DNA of 60,000 nt from Membranipora membranacea. Its lineage: Eukaryota; Bryozoa; Gymnolaemata; Cheilostomatida; Membraniporidae. Position numbers and translations under genes: made by a program. The first letter of the stretch is position 1, and every line of letters begins with the position of its first letter. The stretch covers positions 4,714,001-4,774,000 of the forward strand of contig OU612067.1 in the NCBI GenBank assembly GCA_914767715.1, read 5' to 3'. Under the pieces are notes generated by a model. That model was given only the letters and a program-made list of their open reading frames with translations. It ran no database searches and had not been told where the DNA came from. Below, in pieces: positions 10,818 to 22,104 of the stretch.

Positions 10818-11470
10818 CACCAGGAAGGAGGATGTAGGGCAGAGGTACGAGAGCGCATTGACAGAGCTTGGGATAAGAGGAGAGAGTTGACGAGAGTATT
10901 GTGTGAGAAGAAAGTCCCTAAGAGTTTGAAGGTGCTTATCTTCAACTTAGTGATACCCTCGGTGTTGTTGTATGGAGCTGAAACATGGCCATTGACAGAC
11001 TTGGTTTCCTTTCTTAGCAGACTATCTCAGGAACGAGCTGGAAAAGATCCAGAAACTAGCACTGCGAATAATTTTCAATGACCTTGAACATTATATCGAT
11101 AGACTCAACGCTGCTAAGTTAACATCACTTTGCGATTTACTCCATGACGTATGCTCAACCTATGTGCTGAGAATCGTCAATAATCCAGAACATCTGCTGA
11201 GAAACCGCCTAAATAACAAAACCAACGTAAGACCACAGAGATCTGTAAGAAAGTGTCAAACTGATGTGTATATAAAACGGTCACGAACTGTGAAATGTAG
11301 CAAGGCAATCTTAAAAAACAAAGACTATCTAGCCTAACAAGTTTAAATTGTTTCTGTTTTTACAATTTATTATTTATTATTTTCTCTCTCCAAGGGGGCT
11401 TTTTATCTCGATGTAAACATCTTTGGACAAAGAGTATAAATTAAATTAAACAAACAAACAGACTAGGTGG
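10818..11470 (+). mobile_element. Chimeric non-LTR retrotransposon remnant
   Basis: Two reverse transcriptase C-terminal pieces are joined. Positions 10845-11000 read as an Ala-Trp-Asp-Lys-Arg-Arg start followed by LLYGAETWPL, a typical end-of-RT motif. From about 11005 a different family continues (Leu-Glu-Lys-Ile-Gln-Lys-Leu-Ala-Leu-Arg), ending at a stop at 11336. A 3' UTR with a TTAAACAAACAAACA tail ends near 11460. The second piece resembles the C-terminus of the element at 25350-28665. The catalytic domain is absent. Confidence 0.65.
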
Positions 11471-12202
11471 GAATAGCTGGGGATAACTTAATGTATGCGA
11501 TCAATTGATGCTGCTAACCATTGGTTCTTGCATGTTATAATCAGTTGAATAATAAACAATATATAATAGTAGTCTGCCTCGATAGCAACCTTTCATTGGT
11601 GACAGACGTGTGTGTTCAGTTTATTCATTGAGTTTATGCAATGCATGACAGTTGGATTCTATTGACATCACAGAGTGTACTTTGACTCTGAAATCCATTT
11701 GCAATGGAGACCATTACAGGAAGGGTCAAACAACTTTTAATCACCCCAGGAATTACTTTTACGTAAAACAAAAGCTGTTGGTGGTTAAATATGTTAGGTT
11801 GGAGTGCAATCTCAAATGCAGACCAGTAGCTAGGATTTCTCTCTATATTTTCTTAAAGGGGCTCTTTTGGCAACTGCCCAAACAGACCCAACCACCTTAT
11901 ATCTCATCACTTGATCCAGGAGACGCCATAACATTTACCGATTTTTATTGCGTGAGATGTTATGGTCAGCTAATACAGCAATTTATATGGGATGGTAGAA
12001 ATGGCTACATATATATATATATATATATACATCTACATAAATATATATAGGCCTATGTATAAGTAAATATACTGTCAATATTTCTTTGTGGTGGTTAAAG
12101 GAACATGGAGCAGAGGATACAAGAGCGCTAAGAGAGTATATGCATTGATTTCTTATATATCAATCATTATATCCTATATAGATCAATGAAGCAGTGTGAG
12201 GG
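11471..12202. other. Spacer with AT dinucleotide repeat
   Basis: A tract of TA repeats lies near 12008-12046. The plus-strand reading frame of 132 codons at 11652-12050 has no recognisable motif and runs into this tract, so I do not call it a gene. Confidence 0.4.
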
Positions 12203-12276
12203 GAGGTAATCAAGCGTGAAGCTGACCTAATCTCACCTGTCCTTATCAGTACACAAATCAGGTTAATATGTGCACA
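12203..12276. promoter_or_regulatory. Copy 1 of a block found upstream of SLC16
   Basis: About 70 bases here closely match 18252-18323, which lies about 235 bases upstream of the start codon of the intact SLC16 gene at 13312-18016. Shared pieces include GAGGTAATCAAG, GTGAAGCTGAC, TCTCACCTGTCCT and CAAATCAGGTTAAT. This copy lies upstream (in gene orientation) of the broken SLC16 exon at 10401-10568, so it may mark the old 5' flank of that copy. It could equally be an unrelated dispersed repeat. Confidence 0.5.
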
Positions 12277-13311
12277 GCACAGACAGAGGTCCCCTAAATA
12301 GTAACTTTAAGGAAAGTACAAAATGTCTTGTCATGTCTATGAGAAGGGGCTGGTTCAGGTCCCGGTAACCCGTAGAACTCAATTTTAGAATGTAGAAAAG
12401 CTACTTGAATTATCACCCATTAATCAGATTTGCAAAACACAACCAATGTCCTTTTCATGTCAGAATTTTTCTCAGCATTCCCAAACTAAAACTCCTAAAC
12501 AACACTGATATTGGGATATATCAATTCTCTTTTACCGGATTTGTCTGCACATGTCAGGAAAAAGACAACTCATCTTTGATGTGGCGTCATTACAGTGGTT
12601 ACTGTCATCAAGGCATAATTATTTGATGACCCGTATACACTATGCTCAAACAAACACAAAAATAATCTGTTTAATCAGGATTTTTTTCATTTCGATTTAA
12701 CTGCCATCAGAATTAGAGTAGCTACCATCAAATTATTGCCTGTTGAACTTGTCCTGCTTAGTGAACTGATAGTAAAATCCATGCCAATGTTTCTGACATC
12801 TTCAAAATAATACTCATGATCAGTGTTTTCAATTTTGATACAACAGAAAACAGCTGATCAATGACTACAAATCCGAGATCCAAAAGTATTCCCACTGCCG
12901 ATTTATACATAAAGCTGCATATCATCAGAATTACAATCTTTTGGACAAAAGGAAGACTTTTTTGCATTATATTTACTCATATTCAGAACTAAGGCTTGTT
13001 AAACACATACAAAAATTGAACAAAATATAGGAAACCTGCACAGTAAAAACTCCAAGGGGTTTGCAAAAATATTTTACATCTAGATGTATGTAGCCTACTA
13101 CACAACAATGTATATCCAACAGGAAGCCAACTAACACATATGGATCTGACATGTATTAATCATCTGAAAGACTTCTGGTGAGTGGTTGAGTAAGAAGTAG
13201 TTAGACACATGTGATGTAATGTGTTCTATTAGTAACTGTATTAGTAATGATTCTGATTATAAAGTTTGGGTTCAAATATTTAGAGGAGAATCTCTTTTGT
13301 GAAAGCAGTGT
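12277..13311. other. 3' flank of the first SLC16 gene; no other gene seen
   Basis: Sequence beyond the stop codon at 13312. It must include the 3' UTR, but I could not fix a polyadenylation site. Short reading frames (12405-12626, 12758-12967) lack recognisable motifs. Confidence 0.35.
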
Positions 13312-16300
13312 CTACTCCTCGCTTTCACATGGTTGTTTTTGACACTCTGTCTTCACAGCTTCTACTACAGGAATCATAGCTAAAAACATCGCTGCTAGAA
13401 GTAGAACAGATCCACTGAATATATATACATACTCATATCTCCCTGTTACATCAAATATATATCCTGTAATAGAAATAGACAAACATTACAGATTGATACA
13501 GAGAGAACACTAGCTAGCGTGCGGTGTGCATCAAAGATAGTGGAATAATTCCATGAACAAGAATACAATATTGCTCCGTAATATAACATGATTGTATCAC
13601 TCCTCAAATTTACAAAACCTGTTTAGACTAAAATTTTATTTTAGGAGTGGATAAAATTTTAGAGTGGTAGTTTTATACATCTAAGCTCCGCTTGCACCAC
13701 AAAGTTAAGAACTCTCACCAACACAGTTTATAAACAACAAAATTTAACCTGATGCTGTTGGGACCGCCAAATTTGGGATCACCAAGAACAAGCCTGCTAG
13801 TGCATATGCAGTCATCAGTCTCTCAATTCCGATCAGATCTCGCAAGATCGGGGTTATCATGCAATTATAGTTACCTGCAAAATAATAATTCACATGGTTA
13901 TCAATTCATTTCATTCAATTACATTTAAAACTAACAGAGCCGTCATGTATATTTGTTTTTAAACCATTGTAGTCGATTGCATGAGAACTGAACAATCTAA
14001 TGTTTCGCTTAACCGGTCCGTAGCATCAAATGAAAGAAAAATATACACACCCTGGGCCATTCCGAAGAGAACTGCGAAGATCATCTGAGCTTCAAGTGTA
14101 GGTCCAAAGCTGAAGAGTGATAAAGAGCCGGATAATACAAGCCAGAAGACAAATAAGTAGAATCGGTTTCTCTTTATTGGACCTATGTCGATCAAAAGGC
14201 CGCAAATGGGACGAGAGATTAAATTTGTGATACCCATGGCTGACACGAGGAGACTAGCGTTTGCTTTGGAAATGCCGTAGGATACAGCTCTGGCAGGCAT
14301 AAAACTGGAGGGTATGAGGAAAGCACCAGAGAAAAGAATATGGGCTAAGGTGAAGAGTACAAACTTGTAATCCCTAAACAAGCTGAAGTCACATGCAGAT
14401 CTCAGTTTGATTCTGAGTTTTTTCACAAGCTCTTCTTTCATGGCTGGTTTTCCTGCAGGTCTTATTGTCACTAGGGAGGCTGTTGATTGGGTCACAGAAG
14501 CCGCTGGAGACCCCTCCTCAATTCCACAGGCTGATGATTCATCTTCGGAATGAGACATTTTATTGTTAGAAAATTTAGTGTTAGCCTTTGTTGCGGAGCA
14601 GTTTTTCAACTTCAATGTTATTTCCATTGCTTTCTCAGGTGTGACTATAACTGCACCAGCGACCACACCACTTAGAGCAATAGCTGACAAGATGTAGCAG
14701 GTGACCTGGTATCCATACACAGAGAACAGGTAGTTAGTTAGAGGGGAGAAGATGATGATACCAGCTCCTGTCCCAGCTGTGGCGATACCCATAGCTATAC
14801 CACTCCTTTTGTCAAAGTACAGGTTCACCAATAACATACCGACTTGATCGAGGACACCAACTCCCAAACCTGAAAGGAAGAAAATAATATTCTTTGTACA
14901 TGGTGAACAAAACTTGGAAATTCAGCAAGAGGAAGTGTTGGTAGGTTATTCCAATGTCACACAATAGTCCACAATCAACGCTTATTGTCCTCACTAAAAC
15001 ATTCGAGATTGCCCCTATCACAAAGAAAATTTCAGTCTAAATAAGGTTTTCACATAATTTTACTTCTCATTTTGTCAAGCTGTGGTGTATTTTTGTCAAA
15101 ATTTTGACTATTTTAGGAGCAAGATAATTCAAAACTGCCAAGTCGCACACAACTTCTTTTTCATGAATACTGGCCAGCATTCGGTTAGTGATCAAATTTG
15201 GCCAGCATTGATTAGTGTTAAATAAAGTTCATAGGATTTACAGTAAGGATTTATTTATCTTTTCTTAGAAGGGAAACAACTTTTTGAATCCTTTTTCATA
15301 CTTTTCTAGCATGGCTATCCTGGCAACTGTTTTAACAAACCCAACCACCTGACAGACTTACCAACAATAATTCCAAATGTCAAATAAAGAGAATAAACGT
15401 TTGGTGCGAATGCACTGAGAAGTATTCCGAGGAAAATCTGAAGAGAACCGATTATTGTAGTTATTCTTGCTCCAGCAACCTCAAAAACGAATATTACTAG
15501 AGGACCTACAAAACAGAAGGCTGATAGTCAATCATTATGTTACTAACAGGTTTAAAATCCTGCCTCATTAGTTGTTCACATTACAACGGCAGGTGGTGTG
15601 CTGCTGATAAAAACACAGAAGGCCTAAGAGTGTGCTGAAGTAAATGATCTCTTTGAGCCTCGGTGATGGAGCTTGTGGAATTTATCTGCCCTGGGTAATG
15701 TCAATGACCGATTTTTTAGCTATTAATATATCCATTATCGACTGGAAGCTACTGAGCCACTGAATGTGAACAGCTGATTACATAAATTTCAGAGTGTATT
15801 TTATTTTTAGAGGTTGAGTTCATCAAATTATGTAGTTTGGTTAGTAAATCATTCATATCATAAAATGGATGATTTTTATAAATTGATGGAAAAATGTGAA
15901 ATTTTTCTTAATGATTCGGAGCCATGCAAAATATTTTAAGATTTTCTTGATAACGATCATCACTGACCACTGAAGGAACATCTATTGTGTTATTTTGGTA
16001 TTAAATCAAACAATCTGTCAAAAGGACCAATTATTGTGGCCACATCAAATTTTATTGTAAGTTCTCACTCACCCACAAGGAATTCGACAAAATACCGCAC
16101 TTTATTCCCAGTTTGAATCTGAGTCTGATGTAACAAATTGCTCAACAAGAATTGAAAGATTTCAAAGCTTGTGGGAGAAAAATATTTTTGTGTGTTTACT
16201 AATAATGACCCTTATGGCCAAAAAGGAAGAAAACAGACTCACTATTGTGATGATGATATAAAGCCAAATTGTTGGACCAATTCACAATAGTTATATACAT

Positions 16301-18016
16301 ATTTATTGTAGAGACTGTTCATATTGTTGATATTATTATCGGTTAATAGGACCTCATAGGGTTCTTGCACTTTATATCATCTCACTTTTCTGTTAAATGA
16401 GGGTCTGGCTGCTTTGTTTAAAACACAATTGCAGAAAACCTGGTTAATTTTTTGTCTGCTAAATTGAGTGTTAAGTTTATTACCAACGAGTCCCTGGACA
16501 CATGACTGTGTTGACAGAATCCATGCTACTTCTGCACTGTTAGCCTCAAACTTCTCTATCACTTCGAGGTAGATAACTCCGAAGGCATTGATGATTCCAT
16601 CACACAAAAGTAGCTGAAGGAAACAGCTGAATACGATGACCCAACCATAGCCTGTAAACAAATGAAAATATCTCATTGTAATTCTTAGCTTACAAAAACA
16701 AAAATACGATTCAAATACGAAAGGACACCATATGGAAAGTTGAAGTTTTCTATGCTCTAAACATGTTGATCCATATTTCTTCTGCACGCATTATTGCAGA
16801 CTCATATTTTGATCCTTTGGGAGCTGTTTTGAAATTTGTTGTGTAACGATGTGGGGGAAAATGTTTAACAATATTCCGTTCTCTTTCTATGGTATTCAAT
16901 CAAGATCATAATTTCCACTCAATTATCAATCAGGACAGTATAAATACGGGCGATACAGATGTGTGTACATCAGAAATACATATAATAGTCCTGGCCCTAG
17001 AACGCCTCATTATTTTGTAAACTGAATCAAAAAACTTATTTTAGTTTTAGTGTACACCTTATGAAAATAATGTTAGTCAATTACTAGTGCAGGAGCCGAC
17101 CATGTAATTTGTGAAATGTTGCAAAACCCCAATCGGAACAGGGTTTGGTGATATACAGAGTGAGATACACTCACAATCATTACTATGCTAAGAGTCGAAC
17201 ATGATCAACTTGTTAATTCAATTAAAACTTTGAGGATTTACAAATTATTTTTACTTTCTTCTGCGGAGTATTCCTACGCCATTGTTGTTTATAATGATTC
17301 TCAGTGTGTAATTAGGTTTGTTTACATTATGTGACTACGCGCATGGTCAAATGAAACATGGCCACTGCACGAGACTGCATGCTCCATTGTTTGCCTGCAC
17401 TAAATCAGGATACTAATCTTATTAAACTATCTGACCAATGCATATCTACAGCATTGAAGTATGCCCAGCAGTATTCTGATCTAATTGAGCCATATAAGAA
17501 AATAGGGCATTTACTATTGAGTCTGTCAAACACCAGTAAAGAAGAAGAAGAGCAGCCTGTCACATCCATAAGGCCACGTGACTTTGATATAGCCTGTGAT
17601 TTTTGTCAGTGGGTGGGGGTGGGTGAGAAGAGAAGAGAAGAGAAGAGAAGAATGAGTATAAGGGGGAACCATCAATGGCACCGGCCTTATGAGTGAAGCA
17701 CCTCCCTCGGAAAAAATTAAAATGCTCCAGTTATAAGGCACTCCACAGCTATAATGCACCCCTTTGAAGAAAAATTGAGGTATTACGTTAGATATACGTG
17801 TAATTATAATACATGATTCAAAGATGTCTCCCATGCGTCCTGACTGAGCGACTGAGACAAGGACAAACCTTTATTACTACTCTACATACCTCCATCCACA
17901 TACTCTCTCTGTCTCACATCAGTCTCAGTTTTCCTCTCTTCAACATCTCCAGGTACCGAGCTTGGATCATCATCACAAGAGGAAAATCTCTCATCTTTTG
18001 AGTCAGGGGAGCCCAT
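13312..18016 (-). CDS. SLC16 monocarboxylate transporter-like protein, 511 aa
   Basis: Six exons: 17890-18016, 16484-16651, 15362-15505, 14051-14869, 13749-13874, 13312-13463. Every junction is phase 1 with GT-AG sites, giving 511 residues, normal for the family. Family marks are the DGGYGW signature spanning the exon 1/2 junction, where TM1 begins, and Tyr-Phe-Asp-Lys-Arg-Ser-Gly-Ile-Ala in exon 4. A Ser-rich central cytoplasmic loop lies at about residues 230-290. Arg366 fits the conserved transport arginine of TM8, but the residue four before it is Asn362, where MCT1-type carriers have Asp. Members move lactate, pyruvate, aromatic amino acids, thyroid hormone or other acids across the plasma membrane. 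The substrate here is unknown. The start gives MGSPDS, matching the MSSPDS start of the paralogue at 30139-40053. Confidence 0.9.
17620..17652. repeat. GAGAA microsatellite in SLC16 intron 1
   Basis: Tandem GAGAA/AGAGA units between exons 1 and 2 of the SLC16 gene. The flanking short reading frames are not supported as genes. Confidence 0.6.
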
Positions 18017-18251
18017 ACTCTGTTCCTCGAATAAAACCTTACTGCTGAAAAATGTTTATTGTGTGATCTGTTATGTTCAGTGTCTGCAGCACTATACTCT
18101 GACCGGTATAATGGCTCTCTATTTATCTCTCTGCTGTCAAATAATTTTTTTGTGACTTTCAAAGGTCGTGGATCACAGGTAATGCTGAAATAAGTAACAA
18201 CACAAGAGTAAAAGAGCACAAACTATAAATAACAATGTAGCATCTCAGGTA

Positions 18252-18323
18252 GAGGTAATCAAGTGTGAAGCTGACTGAGTCTCACCTGTCCTAATCTGAA
18301 GGCAAATCAGGTTAATTTGTGCT
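18252..18323. promoter_or_regulatory. Copy 2 of the shared block, upstream of SLC16
   Basis: The block lies about 235 bases upstream of the start codon at 18016 (minus-strand gene). It matches 12203-12276 over about 70 bases with few changes. Its position fits a promoter-proximal or 5' UTR element kept since tandem duplication. I did not find a copy near the second intact gene at 40053. Confidence 0.5.
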
Positions 18324-18540
18324 CATGCAAAGACCAAAGCATTTTAAAATCACTCAGTAGATTTGCAAGTTTTGTACAGTGAATAAATTCTAAGGTATTC
18401 AGGTTAATATTATGCATATATTTAGAAAATCCGCCCTCATCATGCTCAAGTATGATGTAAACATGGTGTGTTCAGTTTACCATACTGACAAGCCCAATAA
18501 ACACTTTTACGATATGCATACATCATCCAGGTTCTATTTA

Positions 18541-19346
18541 CGAGGTCAGGGGAGAAGAAATTCAACAGTGCTACTTACCATGTTCTATATTTATCCAAAC
18601 TTGTATCCAGGCGATAGAGATATTCAGAAAATAAAGAAGCTCCTCAAAACAATATAGTCAGCTTACTTCAGATTATTTCCAAAAACAACTCACCGGACTT
18701 GGACCTCCAGTGTATTTATATTATTCAGTCCCTTGTCCCATGATTCATCAAATCTCGCCATAAAAATCCATTGCTCAGATTAAAATTATTCCAATCATAA
18801 ATGAGGGCAGAGTGGGATTAGTAAGATCAGCAGGATCAGCAGCAGCAACAACCTTGAGATTTCGGATTATTTGTGCAGCCAAGGTCATATTATTAACGGG
18901 GTTATCGCCTTATGTGCTTTACTGTGAGGGAGTTTCTCAGGTCCGTACATATAGCGTCCATGCTTGAGAATCCCCTCTCATAGTTATAACCCCGTTAATA
19001 ATATGACCTTGGCTGCACAAATAATCCGAAATCTCAAGGTTGTTGCTGCTGCTGATCCTGCTGATCTTACTAATCCCACTCTGCCCTCATTTATGATTGG
19101 AATAATTTTAATCTGAGCAATGGATTTTTATGGCGAGATTTGATGAATCATGGGACAAGGGACTGAATAATATAAATACGCTGGAAGTCCAAGTCCGGTG
19201 AGTTGCTTTTGGAAATAAGCTGAAGTAAGCTATATTGTTTTGAGGAGCTTCTTTAATTTCTGAATATCTCTATCATCTGGATACAAGTTTGGGTAAATAT
19301 AGAACATGGTAAGTAGCACTGTTGAATTTCTTCTCCCCTGACCTCG
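18541..19346. repeat. Large palindrome, arms about 365 bp
   Basis: The left arm 18541-18905 and right arm 18986-19346 are reverse complements with only scattered mismatches. Even the 80-base centre is partly self-complementary (TGAGGGAGTTTCTCA against GAGAATCCCCTCTCA). The arms contain a TCAGCAGGATCAGCAGCAGC segment. The inner 150 bases of an arm recur in diverged form at 21278-21434. The palindrome begins about 525 bases upstream of the SLC16 start at 18016. High arm identity suggests a recent event or ongoing gene conversion. Confidence 0.85.
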
Positions 19347-19364
19347 TGTTTATCTCTCTGGTAG

Positions 19365-19507
19365 GACCACCTGTGAAGAAGTTCAACCCTAAGCCTTATG
19401 TCAAGGTATGGCTGAAATCCCATAGATCAGCAGAGTTCTTCAAAAGCAAGAAAGCTGACACAAACCAGCAACAGGAAAGGTACCAGCCTCTATGGGAAGT
19501 GTTGTAG
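19365..19507 (+). CDS. Possible terminal coding exon of unknown gene
   Basis: A splice-acceptor-like site (TTTATCTCTCTGGTAG) is followed by 47 codons to a stop. They read Gly-Pro-Pro-Val-Lys-Lys-Phe-Asn-Pro-Lys-Pro-Tyr-Val-Lys-Val-Trp, then a Lys/Gln-rich end and Leu-Trp-Glu-Val-Leu. A GTAAGT donor lies upstream at 19306 within the palindrome arm. The composition looks coding, but I do not recognise the family. It may belong to a transposon associated with the palindrome. Confidence 0.3.
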
Positions 19508-21277
19508 ACTCATAGAACTGTTAAACTGTTTAGTGCAATATTGTTCATTACAATATTAAAAATAATATAATGAATAAAAGCAGTACAGCCAATGCAACTT
19601 AAATTAGAACAGTTCATTCTAATTTAATTTATGTCTGAATTTGATAAGTGTGACCAAATCGGTGTGACCCTGCAGAGTATAATTGGTGAGTAAATAAGTT
19701 AAATTTCCAATTGATATAAGTATCAGTTTAGTCAGTTCATGGTTTCATTGTGTCGGCCGCGTACAGCTTGGGTTCGACCTAAGTTTCCTGCGGCCCACTG
19801 GATTGCACAGGATTGGGGTAAAATGGGGGTAGATTTTTTTCCCAATTGTTAGAGTTGGGGTATGAAAAATTTCCTCACAACACCACTTGGTGGAGCAGTA
19901 TATATCTCCAGCTCAACCGGTCCTTCTCCCTCAATTTATTCTGCCAGTACCATGATGACCCTGACATATGTATACTTGCCTGAGTTGGCGCTATTAACAA
20001 GACCTCCATTGGGTTTTCAGCAATACTTACCACCCAATACATGCCCTTGCTTCTAATAACACTTAAGCACCAAACAAATGTCACTAATATCACCTACACT
20101 CCATACATATACACTTTCCCAATGTTTACAATAGCTGCTGCCCCATGATACCCCCATTGCCGTGCAACCCTACATTGCTTCTCCATTGATGCCAAACTGT
20201 CATTTACTGAGTGGTGTTGCTGTATATCAGCCTACATGATTGATGGCAAGTATCATGGTGACGATATAAGTTACAATGCACAGTGCAAGTCCGACTCTTC
20301 AATATTCATTGCATTAGATATATCCGAGATGGCATGTCATAACATGACCCGATATCCAAGATTAGCAGGTAAAACCCTCACGGGTTTGTAAGGAGTGTCT
20401 TGTGATGCAAGCTTGAAGGTTTTGTCCATATAACCTCACAGTACAAAACAGTACAACGCTGTAAAACCGGTGCTTTGTTAATTTCAGAGTCAAAATATTC
20501 TTAAAACTCAACGCTGTCTGGCCTTAACAACAAGTGGGGCGCTTTATAAATAAATCTCTTTAATACTATCATTTCCTCAACTACAATTAAAAACTTCAAA
20601 AATTCAAAATCTTCAGAAGTACAAACAAATCAAAAAGGAAATGCGTAAAAATCAGTCATAGCGAACTCATGACATTTCCTTCACAATCTGAAGAACCTTT
20701 ACTACTGCTTCAGGTCCATAAAAAACACATCATCTCTTTCCTCACAAAATCTCTAAGGACAGACGAAGGCATGAAATTAAAAAAATATTACCAATGCGAC
20801 TTCCCGCACAACACAATTAAACATCTGTGTCACAGGAAATTCTAACATCTAGATATCTAAATTGCATGAAAAGATAGTACAAATTGTTCATTTATCCCAT
20901 AAACATATAAAAGTATTTATATGATTATGATTTATCCCTTCACTAATTTCGCTGTTTATTTTACTAGAGACACCAATAATCTACATCATATCTAGGAGAC
21001 TTTTATCTATGCTCTATCATTGTATTGCATCATTTGTGTTGCCGCCTTTACATTATTTTTGAGACATCAATAATATTCCTAAGTTAAATGACCACCTACA
21101 CTTAGACACGTTAACCTTCAAATGATCATCATCATATGGTTTATCATTTTCAGATTTATGCAGCAAATGTACCAAGTAACCACAAAATCGACGAGATGCA
21201 GCGTAAACGATTAAACCCTGATGCAGCAAAAATTTATCCCAATCAATGTTGAACATTATCTCAAGGTCACCAAATTT
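19508..21277. other. Spacer, no gene recognised
   Basis: The stretch holds only short frames without motifs (for example 19862-20056 on the plus strand, 21053-21289 on the minus strand). No splice-linked exon series was found. Confidence 0.4.
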
Positions 21278-21434
21278 TAAATTATTCAAATCATAAAAGA
21301 AGGAAGAGTGGGATCAGCAGGATCAACAGGATCAGCAGGATCAGCTAGGGCCTACAACCTTGAGATTTTGGATTATTCGAGTACCGCTGTTTTTACGTAT
21401 TAAGCAGCCAAGATCGTATCCTTAATGGGGTTAT
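21278..21434. repeat. Diverged third copy of the palindrome arm
   Basis: This stretch matches the inner part of the left arm at about 18786-18906: the ATTCAAATCATAAA start, the GGATCAGCAGGATCAGC run, CAACCTTGAGATTT, and GGGGTTATC at the end. It contains an insertion of about 20 bases. The palindrome arms are therefore part of a dispersed repeat family. Confidence 0.7.
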
Positions 21435-22104
21435 CTTATTTATATGTTACACACTGACCTCACATAAATTTTTAATTTGTGTGAAAACTGAAATACTCCA
21501 CGAATGCAAATTAACATGAAGTTGTTTGCTATTGTCTTTTTACTAATTTCCTGTCCTCCAAACCTATTAAAATTTAAACTTATTGACTGAGTACATGTCA
21601 CATATTGTTTTGATCTTTGCCGAGACATTATCTCAAGTTCTGAGTTGTTAAACCATGCCAGTTTTAAATTTTTGACAGCACATGGGGAACGATTGCTATT
21701 TATATCAGAAATAACATAAATTTTCTTTCATCATGATCATGAGGATGTAGAAGAAATGGCTGTGGGCACATTGGGAGTGCTGACTGATGACCTGATGACT
21801 GTGTGCAATTCCTTCCCCCTTTCCCTTCTCTCCAATAACAATCTAGGTCTGATCTGGTACGGCCGCCAAATTGAGAGGAGGCGTGTTTCTTGCAGCTGGG
21901 GGCGGTTTAATACTTCTTTTCTGCCCCGTACGCGGTTAGTAATCATATATATGTGCTGCAGATCGTAACCCCATGACAACATCTCAACCTGATTCAGAAA
22001 ATAGCTCATACTACTAATGGAGAGATACTAGCGCCAACAACCACAAACTTTCTGATAATTAATTATTGACTCTTAGGCTAACATAGTGTATTTCAATTTT
22101 TCTG
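21435..22104. other. Spacer before the first retrotransposon
   Basis: No gene recognised. The 5' end of the retrotransposon with coding remains from about 22105 may lie in this stretch, but I see no boundary. Confidence 0.3.

Noticed and set aside
11652-12050. 132-codon plus-strand frame
   Set aside because: It runs into a TA microsatellite and has no family motif; the frame looks random.
17358-17696. 112-codon plus-strand frame
   Set aside because: It lies in SLC16 intron 1, ends in the GAGAA microsatellite region and has no recognisable domain. It could be a small exon, but nothing supports it beyond length.
18412-18657. 81-codon plus-strand frame overlapping the palindrome
   Set aside because: It crosses from unique sequence into the repeat arm and shows no motif; the arm copy at the other end does not preserve it.
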